This document shows, piece after piece, positions 1 through 7,188 of a stretch of DNA of 64,000 bases (position 1 is its first letter; the number at the start of each line of letters is the position of its first letter). The position numbers and the translations under genes are program-made. Under the pieces are notes generated by a model that saw only the letters and a list, made by a program, of their open reading frames with translations, searched no databases and was not told the DNA's origin. The stretch lies in NCBI GenBank assembly GCA_943846755.1, contig OX044365.1, forward strand, positions 2,542,001 to 2,606,000, written 5' to 3'. This DNA comes from UBA8752 sp002336475. Its GTDB lineage: Bacteria > Bacteroidota > Bacteroidia > Flavobacteriales_D > Sanyastnellaceae.

Positions 1-1648
1 GCCCATTTTGATTTCCGATGTGGGCATGCCGGAGTTGAAAGACGGCCTGGTCTACTTGACCATTGCACTGGAGGGGGATGTGTCCAAGCGCGTCCGTTAT
101 GCCTTGTTGGAGCTTCCAGAGCACCTCGACCGCTTCTTGGTCCTGCCAGAAAAGGCGGGAAGGAGGGGGCTGATGTTTTTGGATGATGTGGTTCGCGTGG
201 GCTTGCCCCGTCTCTTTTCCACCATACAGCCTGACTCTGTTCGGGCTTATGCCATCAAGGTGACGCGCGATGCTGAGATCGACATGGACGACGACCTCTC
301 CAAGTCGCTTCTGGAGAAGATGAAAAAAGGCATCGCACGGCGAAAGCACGGCGATTATGTGCGTTTCCTCTTTGACCGTGAGATGTCGGAGGACCTCCTG
401 AAGTTTTTGGTGCGCAAACTCGGTGTGGTTGAGCAGGCCAACATCATCCCTGGTGGGCGGTATCACAACCGCCGAGACCTGATGGATTTCCCCGACTTGG
501 ACCATCCAGATTTGGTGTTCCGCAAGCTGAAGCCTTTGCCACACCGGCATTTGGTCAACCGCAGGAGCATCTTGGATCAGGTGGCCAAGCGCGACATCTT
601 GCTCCATTATCCCTACCATGCCTTTTCTCAGCTGGTGGACATGCTGCGCGAGGCGGCCATTGACCCCAAGGTCACGGCCATCCGCATCAACCTCTACCGG
701 GTGGCGCGCAACTCCCACATCATCAATGCACTCACCAGCGCCGCCTTGAACGGTAAAGAGGTGCAGGTGGTGATTGAATTGCAAGCGAGGTTCGATGAGA
801 GGAACAACATCAAGGTCACGCGCGAACTGCAGGAGGTGGGCATACAGGTCATCTTTGGGGTTGCGGGCCTCAAGACCCACTCCAAGCTGATGCTCATCAC
901 CCGAAAAGAGGGGCGGGTGCAGCGCCAATACGCCCATGTTGGGACAGGGAATTTCAATGAGGCCACCTCAGGCGTCTTCAGTGACCTTTCGCTGTTGACC
1001 GCGGACCGGCGCATCGCCTCTGAAGTGGAGCGCCTCTTTCAATTCTTTGAGCACAATTACCAAAGGGGGGTGTATCGGCACTTGATTGTGTCCCCGTACA
1101 GCACGCGCCGGCGTTTTAGCCAAATGATCGACCGTGAGATCAAAGAGGCGTTGGAGGGACGCAGCGCGTGGATGGTCCTCAAGTGTAACAACTTGACGGA
1201 TGCCGGCATGATCCGCAAGCTTTATGAAGCCAGCCAGGCGGGCGTTGAGGTGACTTTGCTGGTGCGTGGAACCTGCGCTCTCCGCGCGGGTGTCAAAGGA
1301 CTGAGCGACCACATTCAGGCTTTTAGTGTGGTGGGACGGTTTTTGGAGCACGCCCGAGTGGTGGCGTTTGGAGCTGGAGGAACACCGGAATTTTACCTGT
1401 CGAGCGCAGATTGGATGACGCGAAACTTGGACCGCAGGATTGAGGTCAGTGTCCCCATTTACGATCCGGTTTTGCAGGCCGAAGTCTCTGCAATGCTCGA
1501 ATGCCAGATTCGGGACAACGTGAAACGGCGAAGACTCGACAAAAAACAGCGCAACCGTTATGCTGCGTCAGGCGATGACGGGGAGCCCATGGAGGCGCAC
1601 CGTGCCTTGTATTCGTTTTATGAGCGCCAACTCAAAGACAAGGGATGA
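1..1648 (+). CDS. ppk1: Polyphosphate kinase 1, 5'-truncated by the window edge
   Basis: This is the C-terminal ~547 residues of PPK1, which reversibly transfers the ATP gamma-phosphate onto polyphosphate through a phosphohistidine. The reading frame is open to the window edge, so the true start lies upstream; a TTG at position 8 is only the first start-like codon. Two phospholipase-D-like catalytic halves are visible. One has 'KTHSKL' with its His at about 878, the other 'FLEHARV' with its His at about 1349. They are 157 residues apart, the same spacing as E. coli His435 and His592, so about 144 residues are missing at the N-terminus. The stop overlaps the start of the next gene (ATGA), so the pair is translationally coupled with the Ppx/GppA phosphatase. 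Identification is secure from family knowledge. Confidence 0.96.
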   Translation, partial: PILISDVGMPELKDGLVYLTIALEGDVSKRVRYALLELPEHLDRFLVLPEKAGRRGLMFLDDVVRVGLPRLFSTIQPDSVRAYAIKVTRDAEIDMDDDLSKSLLEKMKKGIARRKHGDYVRFLFDREMSEDLLKFLVRKLGVVEQANIIPGGRYHNRRDLMDFPDLDHPDLVFRKLKPLPHRHLVNRRSILDQVAKRDILLHYPYHAFSQLVDMLREAAIDPKVTAIRINLYRVARNSHIINALTSAALNGKEVQVVIELQARFDERNNIKVTRELQEVGIQVIFGVAGLKTHSKLMLITRKEGRVQRQYAHVGTGNFNEATSGVFSDLSLLTADRRIASEVERLFQFFEHNYQRGVYRHLIVSPYSTRRRFSQMIDREIKEALEGRSAWMVLKCNNLTDAGMIRKLYEASQAGVEVTLLVRGTCALRAGVKGLSDHIQAFSVVGRFLEHARVVAFGAGGTPEFYLSSADWMTRNLDRRIEVSVPIYDPVLQAEVSAMLECQIRDNVKRRRLDKKQRNRYAASGDDGEPMEAHRALYSFYERQLKDKG

Positions 1649-2532
1649 GGTTGGCTGCCATAGACATCGGCTCCAATGCGGTCCGTTTGATTGTCAAGGA
1701 GATCCGTGGTGAGCGGGGCAGTCTGAAGGTGCGCAAGTTGGCGCATACCCGTGTTCCCATTCGATTGGGGGAGGACGTTTTCGGTTCCGGGTCCATCGGC
1801 ACCAAAAAGGAGCGCTTGCTGGGCCAGGCTTTGGAGGGGTTTGGCATGCTGATGCAGGCCATGCAGGTCAGCGAATTTCGGGCTTGTGCCACCAGTGCAA
1901 TGCGCGAGGCGGACAATGGAACAGACATCGTGAATCGGTTGGCCGCTTCAACCGGTATTCAGGTGGAATTGATCAACGGGAAGACCGAGGCGGACTTGAT
2001 CTTTTCCAATTTCGAGGTGAGCCTGTTTGACCGCGACCGCGACTATATCTACATCGACGTGGGTGGCGGATCCACAGAACTGACGCTTATTCGCCAAGGA
2101 ACGCGGGTGGAAGGCCGCAGTTTTAAGTTGGGTGCGGTGCGGTTGCTCAAAGACAAAGTCGACGACAGCATTTGGCATGAAATCAACGCGTGGTGCTCGA
2201 GGTTGAGTGCCGAGCGGGGTTTGAATGCACCTCTAGCGATAGGAGCAGGAGGCAACATTAACAGGCTGTTTAAGCTCGGCGGGTGCCAGAGTGGGGAGGT
2301 GCTGTCCTTTGACCGTTTGGCCTCATTGGTAGAGTTGCTCAATGGCTCTAGCTATGAGGAGCGCATGTCGCGTTTTCAGCTCAAGCCAGACCGCGCGGAC
2401 GTCATCGTCCCAGCGGGTCGGATTTATTTGGATGCCATGAGCATGGTGGGTGCAGAGGGCATTTTAGTGCCCAAAGTGGGATTGGCTGATGGCATCATCC
2501 TCAGCCTGTACCATCAATTAAACCGCCCCTGA
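1645..2532 (+). CDS. ppx: Ppx/GppA family phosphatase (exopolyphosphatase)
   Basis: A 295-aa protein of the ASKHA (actin/Hsp70-like) fold. It opens with 'RLAAIDIGSNAVRLIV', the family phosphate-1 loop with Asp and Ser/Asn, and carries 'YIDVGGGSTELTLI' at about residues 136-149, the second phosphate-binding loop. It ends without the C-terminal HD-like domains of E. coli Ppx (~510 aa), so it is the short form common in Bacteroidota. The ATG overlaps the ppk1 stop. By context it hydrolyses polyphosphate made by the upstream kinase; pppGpp hydrolysis (GppA activity) is an alternative that sequence alone cannot exclude. Confidence 0.92.
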   Translation: MRLAAIDIGSNAVRLIVKEIRGERGSLKVRKLAHTRVPIRLGEDVFGSGSIGTKKERLLGQALEGFGMLMQAMQVSEFRACATSAMREADNGTDIVNRLAASTGIQVELINGKTEADLIFSNFEVSLFDRDRDYIYIDVGGGSTELTLIRQGTRVEGRSFKLGAVRLLKDKVDDSIWHEINAWCSRLSAERGLNAPLAIGAGGNINRLFKLGGCQSGEVLSFDRLASLVELLNGSSYEERMSRFQLKPDRADVIVPAGRIYLDAMSMVGAEGILVPKVGLADGIILSLYHQLNRP

Positions 2533-2533
2533 A

Positions 2534-3121
2534 TCAAGCAGGTGTCGGAACAGCCGATTGGTCCAATTTCCTCAGCCGGAGCAGCTCTTCCGCTAGCCGG
2601 GCGCCGGTTGTGGCGTCCAAGGTGTGTCCTTTGCGCTGGGCTTCAATGGCGCCGGCAAGCGCGTCCGCAGGCCATTCATCCCGCATGGGACGGTTCTGGG
2701 TGTCTTTCAAGGACAAGTCTTCTGCCCAATCGGACATCCAACGCACGTATTGTTGCTGAATGCGCACCAGGCATTCACCAAACCTGGTGAGGCAGTTGGG
2801 ATCCAAGGTGGCCGCCATAGCGGTTCTCAGTCTACCCACATTGGCGGCGTGTAGGCGCACAACTTCATCTGCTGTTCCTTCCAAGGGCAACATGTCGGGG
2901 AGCCTGCCGTCCAAGCAAGGCAACTCTGCACCGAGTGTCTCTCCTACTTCAGAGGCCGTGAGTAAGCGGTCAACTTTGGCGCGAAAGACTTGGGGAATGA
3001 CCGTTTGACGAAACAAAAAGTCGCGCAGGGCAAAAACGTGCGCTTCAAATGCGTCGTGAATTTCCTCAGGCGTAGGAGCTTCGGGAAGCTGCAGAATGAG
3101 CAAGGCAGTCTGGCGGTCCAT
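2534..3121 (-). CDS. Hypothetical protein (195 aa), predicted helical
   Basis: I do not recognise this family. The 195-aa product has no signal peptide or membrane segment, is rich in Leu, Ala, Glu and Arg, and looks helical and cytoplasmic. It begins 'MDRQTALLILQLPEAPTPEEIHDAFEAHVFALRDFLFRQ' in spirit: a short segment with 'PTPEEI.DAFE', then helices with possible coiled-coil character. The gene converges on ppx with one base between stops and diverges from the TlpA-like gene. A TAATTTGG box lies 4 nt before the ATG (3126-3133). Coding is supported by an open frame that fills the gap between neighbours and by family-like composition; function is unknown. Confidence 0.75.
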   Translation of the reverse strand: MDRQTALLILQLPEAPTPEEIHDAFEAHVFALRDFLFRQTVIPQVFRAKVDRLLTASEVGETLGAELPCLDGRLPDMLPLEGTADEVVRLHAANVGRLRTAMAATLDPNCLTRFGECLVRIQQQYVRWMSDWAEDLSLKDTQNRPMRDEWPADALAGAIEAQRKGHTLDATTGARLAEELLRLRKLDQSAVPTPA

Positions 3122-3125
3122 CCAT

Positions 3126-3133
3126 CCAAATTA
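3126..3133 (-). promoter_or_regulatory. Possible -7 box of the 195-aa gene
   Basis: On the minus strand the sequence reads TAATTTGG, then ATGG, then the ATG start. It approximates the Bacteroidota -7 consensus TAnnTTTG and sits 4 nt before the start codon, the spacing seen at several other genes here. Confidence 0.4.
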
Positions 3134-3232
3134 CGGATTTCTGTGGGGCAGGATAGGTTCAGTGCCCTTGTAATTCACTTTCTTTCGTTGGTGCAGGTGT
3201 TCACCAGCTTGGTTGTAGGTGTAAACCGGCAT

Positions 3233-3240
3233 TATTTTTA
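3233..3240 (+). promoter_or_regulatory. -7 promoter box of the TlpA-like lipoprotein gene
   Basis: TATTTTTA matches seven of eight positions of TAnnTTTG and is separated from the ATG at 3244 by only GAC. A TTGGTTG about 20 bp upstream could be the -33 element. A transcript starting at the usual distance would be leaderless, or would use the second in-frame ATG at 3250. Confidence 0.5.
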
Positions 3241-3243
3241 GAC

Positions 3244-4746
3244 ATGCAAATGCAGACCCCTAAAGTCATGTGGATTTCGCTCAGTCTCTCTCTTCTCCTT
3301 TTCGGCTCTTGTGCAAGTGATGCGCCAGCAGGGAAGGTCAATCGAAATGTTGACCCCACAGCTGCGTTGACGGCGCAGGTCCAAAAGGACGCGGCCGTTC
3401 AAGCCGCTGCAGCTCCGGAAAGTGCTGAACAGCAAGTTTCCGGCGGTGGCCGTGAGAACCCGAACTTCTTGAACGGCATTGATGATAAGAACCGTGGAGA
3501 CAAATTGGGCAAAGTCCAGTTTTCGGGCAGCATCAAAAACCGCACGGGCAAGCTCTACCTCTTCGAAACAGAGGGCCGCAATGTGGCGGTGATTGATTCA
3601 GTCACTTTGGTCAATGGCCAGTTTGATTTCGGTTCTGTAGAAGTTGGACGGGGTTTTTATGGCCTTGGTTTCGAGCCCACGAAAAAAACAGGGGACATCA
3701 TTATGAATCCGGATGAGCCTGTGCTCAAGATTGACTTCCAAAATGCACGTCTTGTGGGCGGGGGGACAGAGAGCGCTGAGAACACCGGGTGGTTTGCTTA
3801 CCGAGGGGCCGAAGGAGCCAACAAGAACCAGATCCGCCAATTGTACAAGAACGGCAAGGGCAAAGAGGAAGAGACCAAACGTCAGGTCCAACTCAAAGAA
3901 GAGGAGTTGGCCAAGACCCAGCACAAATTCATCCGAGAATATCCGGGAACTTACTTGGCCAAGTTCCTGACTTGGAAGCAGCCGCGTTTTCTCGGCGATA
4001 AAGGGACTTTTCTCAGCGACCTTGATGTCACCGACAACAGCATTATCCGTTCCATGGCCCTTCCAGACCGCATCCAATCTATGATGCGGACCTTTAGTGG
4101 GGGCAAGGACTCCGGCTTCTTGAGCTGCATTGATTTGGTAAAGGCGTCCTGCGAGGAGAATCCTTTGGCCCTTGAGTTTGTCTTGTACAACATGCTGGAT
4201 GGTTTTTACAACACCGGCAAGGAGACCATCTGCCAATACATTCTGGACAATTACATTTTTGACGAGGACTGTGGGGCCAACCTTTCCGATGTCATTCGTC
4301 AGCGGGCGCAAGGGATCATCAACCTGAGGGTTGGAAATACGCCGCCCAGCTTCCGCATTGCTGATGTGAATGGCAAAGTGGTGGATTTGTCAGAAGAAGT
4401 GGCCAAGAACAAGTACACATTGGTCATGTTCTGGGCAAGCTGGTGCCACAAGTGTGAGCAGGAAATTCCGAACCTTGTTCCGATGTACAACGACCTCAAC
4501 CCGAAAGGCTTTGGGGTGATTGGTATTTCTGTTGACCAGCAAAAGGTCGCTTGGACCAAGGCCATCGCCGATAATCAGATTCCTTGGTCAAACGTTAGCC
4601 AGCTCAAGGGATGGGACGCGCCCATTACGGACGACTACAAAATCACGCAAACGCCCACCTATTTCTTGCTCGACAACGCCGGTAAAATTGTGTTGAAGCC
4701 CGAGCGTTGGTTTGAAATTCAGCGTTTCCTCCAGTCCCGCCTCTGA
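3244..4746 (+). CDS. TlpA-like thioredoxin-fold lipoprotein (DUF4369 + redoxin)
   Basis: A 500-aa exported lipoprotein. The N-terminus has a hydrophobic stretch ending in a lipobox 'LLLFGSC' (Cys23), so it is anchored to a membrane and faces the periplasm. Residues ~95-190 ('VQFSGSIKNRTGKLYLFETEGR...') resemble DUF4369; a charged Lys/Glu linker follows. Residues ~360-500 form an AhpC/TSA-TlpA domain with the redox motif 'WASWCHKCEQEIP' (Cys401 and Cys404) and the cis-Pro region 'ITQTPTYFLLD'. Such proteins are thiol-disulfide oxidoreductases of the cell envelope. The start could be 3244 or 3250. The gene stands alone and converges on a glycosyltransferase; the substrate is unknown. Confidence 0.9.
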   Translation: MQMQTPKVMWISLSLSLLLFGSCASDAPAGKVNRNVDPTAALTAQVQKDAAVQAAAAPESAEQQVSGGGRENPNFLNGIDDKNRGDKLGKVQFSGSIKNRTGKLYLFETEGRNVAVIDSVTLVNGQFDFGSVEVGRGFYGLGFEPTKKTGDIIMNPDEPVLKIDFQNARLVGGGTESAENTGWFAYRGAEGANKNQIRQLYKNGKGKEEETKRQVQLKEEELAKTQHKFIREYPGTYLAKFLTWKQPRFLGDKGTFLSDLDVTDNSIIRSMALPDRIQSMMRTFSGGKDSGFLSCIDLVKASCEENPLALEFVLYNMLDGFYNTGKETICQYILDNYIFDEDCGANLSDVIRQRAQGIINLRVGNTPPSFRIADVNGKVVDLSEEVAKNKYTLVMFWASWCHKCEQEIPNLVPMYNDLNPKGFGVIGISVDQQKVAWTKAIADNQIPWSNVSQLKGWDAPITDDYKITQTPTYFLLDNAGKIVLKPERWFEIQRFLQSRL

Positions 4747-4797
4747 GCGACTCAGGGTTCTTTTGTAGCCAGCTTTTCGCCTTGCGGCGGGAATCTT

Positions 4798-5823
4798 TCA
4801 GTCGCTGTTATTGGCGGCCATGAGTTCTGAATAGAGCTCTGCGTGCCGCCGGGCTGCGGTGGCTGCTGCAAACCGTTCTGTATTGGCGAACCCCTTTTCA
4901 ATGCACTGCCTTCGCTGGTCGTCATCGTTGACCAGGGTCAGCACGGCTTCTCGAATGGCCCCGATGTCTGTGGGGTCTGCGAGCAAAGCGCCTTCTCCTG
5001 CTGTATCGTTCATGGGGGCCAGCGAACTGGTGATCACGGGAAGCCCAATGGTTTGTGCTTCGATGATGGGCATGCCAAACCCTTCTAAGGTGGAGCAGAA
5101 TAGGAGGGCGTCACATGACGCATATTCCTTTTGGAGCTCCTGTTCACTCAGTTTCGAAGCATGGCTGTAGTCTATATTGAAGCGCTGCAACATGGCATGT
5201 TGTGCTTTAGAGGGCTCTCCAATGATGCGCAGGTGGACATCGAGGCCTTCCAATGCGGCTGCATGTCCTTCGAGGTTCTTGTTTTCGGCCAACCCAATGT
5301 GAAGCAATTTGGGAGTGCCGTTTTGTGGGAGCTTTTCGCGGCGCCGGTAGGTTGGCGAAATCATGCTTGGTATGACAACAATCCGATCGGCGGGAAAAGA
5401 GGTGCGGGTTAGAATGTCTTCTTTGGTGCGGTTTGAAACGGCGATCAGCCGGTCGCAAGACTTGAGGGGCAGGTCCAGCCAGAACTTCTTTTTGAGCCAC
5501 CGTTTTATGGCCCTCCCTTCATCCAGCAGGCCCAAGTCATGGATGGTCAAAACGACCAGCCGGTGTTGGAGCTGGATGGCGGTAAAATGGATGTCGCCGG
5601 TGATGTGAAGAATGCGGTGGTCCAATGCCCGTACCTCCCGCCAGATGGCCCAGCGTGCCAGCAGCCCCGAGGTAAAGCGGCTGACGGTGTGGGTGTGGGG
5701 CGAAGGATGCTCGGAAGGCCATGCGCTGTGCATGGTGCGGTACGATGTCTCAATGCTGAAATTCCCCAATTTTCGGGGCTTTCGCATGATCCAGGAGACG
5801 CTGTTTTTAGTTGCGGCGGACAT
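4798..5823 (-). CDS. Glycosyltransferase family 4
   Basis: A 341-aa retaining glycosyltransferase of the GT-B fold. The C-terminal half carries the GT4 signature 'LEGFGMPIIEAQTIGLPVITSS', whose Glu residues bind the nucleotide-sugar, after an Arg/Lys-bearing 'LLHIGLAENKNLEGH' loop. The N-terminal half has 'LTIHDLGLL' and 'AVSNRTKEDIL', typical of mannosyl/glucosyl transferases. The open frame reaches 6009, but that would overlap the neighbouring permease and adds a low-complexity Arg/Pro-rich segment. I chose ATG 5823 because a perfect TATTTTTG box ends 5 nt upstream; ATG 5787 (MRKPRKLGNF) is the alternative. It probably acts in surface polysaccharide or glycoprotein synthesis. No other glycan gene is adjacent, so the sugar is unknown. 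Confidence 0.88.
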   Translation of the reverse strand: MSAATKNSVSWIMRKPRKLGNFSIETSYRTMHSAWPSEHPSPHTHTVSRFTSGLLARWAIWREVRALDHRILHITGDIHFTAIQLQHRLVVLTIHDLGLLDEGRAIKRWLKKKFWLDLPLKSCDRLIAVSNRTKEDILTRTSFPADRIVVIPSMISPTYRRREKLPQNGTPKLLHIGLAENKNLEGHAAALEGLDVHLRIIGEPSKAQHAMLQRFNIDYSHASKLSEQELQKEYASCDALLFCSTLEGFGMPIIEAQTIGLPVITSSLAPMNDTAGEGALLADPTDIGAIREAVLTLVNDDDQRRQCIEKGFANTERFAAATAARRHAELYSELMAANNSD

Positions 5824-5828
5824 CGATG

Positions 5829-5836
5829 CAAAAATA
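5829..5836 (-). promoter_or_regulatory. -7 promoter box of the glycosyltransferase gene
   Basis: The minus strand reads TATTTTTG, an exact match to TAnnTTTG, 5 nt (CATCG) before ATG 5823. It lies in the 68-bp gap after the permease stop, so the glycosyltransferase probably has its own promoter. Confidence 0.6.
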
Positions 5837-5891
5837 AGAACAGGGCTTCTGGCCTCCCCGCTATGCTGCAGGCCTTTTGCTGCCGGAAGTG

Positions 5892-7130
5892 TTAAGCGTG
5901 ACGCAGGGCGTCGATGGGGTCGAGTTGGGCGGCTTTTCGCGCGGGGTAATATCCGCTGCCAAGGCTGACTGCTCCGCTGAGGAAGAGGGCGATTCCGACC
6001 CAGCCCCAAGGCAACGCAAACGGGGCTTCGAGGTAGCTGGCGACAACGTTTCCGACACCAATGCCCATGAGTACACCAAAGATCCCACCCAGGAATCCGA
6101 TGATCACCACTTCCACAAGGAACTGTGCCCGGATGGTTTTGGCAGAGGCGCCGAGGGCTTTGCGCAATCCAATTTCGCGCGTGCGCTCGGTCACGGTGAC
6201 CAACATGATGTTGGTGAGGCCAATGGAAGAGCCCAACAAGGTGATGAGGCCTAAGAAAAGTGCGGCTAGGGTCACGCTGCTCAGACTCTCATTGAATTGC
6301 GCAATGAGTGCATCTGAACGGGTGATGCGGAAGCTGTCGGGTTCACCTGGTAAGTCGCCTCGGATGGCGCGCATTTCGCCAGTGACGACTTCAGAAAGAC
6401 CGGCGATGGCTTCGGGGTCAGGGGCGCGGACCTGCACCGAATAGCTCGTGCGGCGTCCGCTGAATCTGGCGCGAATTTCGCTGACCGGCAAGATGGCCTG
6501 GTTGTCCTGCGACATGCCAAACGAAGCCCCCTCAGGCTCTAGAACCCCAAGCACCCTGTAGCGTCGATTGCGGATGCGGATGCTCTGATCGATGGGATTT
6601 TCGGAAGGAGCAAACAGCTTGTCGACCACATCTTGTCCAATGATCACCAATGGGGAATTCCTTCTGACTTCGTCTGCAGTGAAGTTCCGTCCGGCGCTCA
6701 GGGCATAAGCGCTCATGGGCAGAAAGCCCTCATCGCCCCCTACGACCATGACGTTGGGGTCGGTTTCGTTCTCTCCGGAAGAAATCCGGCCCATCATGGT
6801 CCCTCTGGCCGAAACTGAGGTTTCTGCCGTTCCCGACATGGCCTTCTTGAGGGCCATGGCTTGGTTAAAGTCCAGGGCATCGGTGCTGGTTAACCTTCGG
6901 CCTCCAAAGGCCCCGCTCTCGCTTCTTTGGCTCACTTGAAGGGTGCCGGCCCCCAGCCCTATGAACTGGTCTAAGAGGCTGGACCTTAGGGCTTCAGTGG
7001 CTGTAATCATGGACATCAGTGCCATAATTCCCATGCCGATAATGGTGATGGTGAGCAGGGTGCGCAGCCATTGGGCCCTTATGGACCGCAATGCCACTGT
7101 GGCCTGTTCGCGAAGCACCGTCAACGTCAT
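5892..7130 (-). CDS. MacB/FtsX-type ABC transporter permease
   Basis: A 412-aa inner-membrane permease. One transmembrane helix near residues 20-45 ('LRTLLTITIIGMGIMALMSMI') is followed by a MacB-type periplasmic core (~50-270) and a C-terminal FtsX block with three helices (~285-400). It includes 'TERTREIGLRKALGAS', the cytoplasmic coupling helix that contacts the ATPase, and ends 'PARKAAQLDPIDALRHA', typical of this family. Such permeases export lipoproteins, peptides or drugs, or transmit force. No ATPase or membrane-fusion gene is adjacent, so the partner must be encoded elsewhere. A TAGCTTTG box lies 4 nt upstream of the ATG. Confidence 0.9.
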   Translation of the reverse strand: MTLTVLREQATVALRSIRAQWLRTLLTITIIGMGIMALMSMITATEALRSSLLDQFIGLGAGTLQVSQRSESGAFGGRRLTSTDALDFNQAMALKKAMSGTAETSVSARGTMMGRISSGENETDPNVMVVGGDEGFLPMSAYALSAGRNFTADEVRRNSPLVIIGQDVVDKLFAPSENPIDQSIRIRNRRYRVLGVLEPEGASFGMSQDNQAILPVSEIRARFSGRRTSYSVQVRAPDPEAIAGLSEVVTGEMRAIRGDLPGEPDSFRITRSDALIAQFNESLSSVTLAALFLGLITLLGSSIGLTNIMLVTVTERTREIGLRKALGASAKTIRAQFLVEVVIIGFLGGIFGVLMGIGVGNVVASYLEAPFALPWGWVGIALFLSGAVSLGSGYYPARKAAQLDPIDALRHA

Positions 7131-7134
7131 GGCT

Positions 7135-7142
7135 CAAAGCTA
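7135..7142 (-). promoter_or_regulatory. -7 promoter box of the MacB-type permease gene
   Basis: The minus strand reads TAGCTTTG, an exact TAnnTTTG match, then AGCC and the ATG at 7130. It lies back-to-back with the aconitase promoter box at 7153-7160. Confidence 0.6.
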
Positions 7143-7152
7143 CGCGCGCTTG

Positions 7153-7160
7153 TATCTTCG
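7153..7160 (+). promoter_or_regulatory. -7 promoter box of the aconitase gene
   Basis: TATCTTCG matches TAnnTTTG at seven of eight positions and is 28 nt before ATG 7189, leaving a short leader. It is divergent from and only 10 bp away from the permease box. Confidence 0.5.
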
Positions 7161-7188
7161 CCGCCGCAACGCTTCAACCCTTATCGAC

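Noticed and set aside
6943..7188. Aconitase start at 6943 with an 82-residue extension
   Set aside because: The extension overlaps the divergent permease gene and has no counterpart in aconitases; ATG 7189 gives the normal N-terminus.
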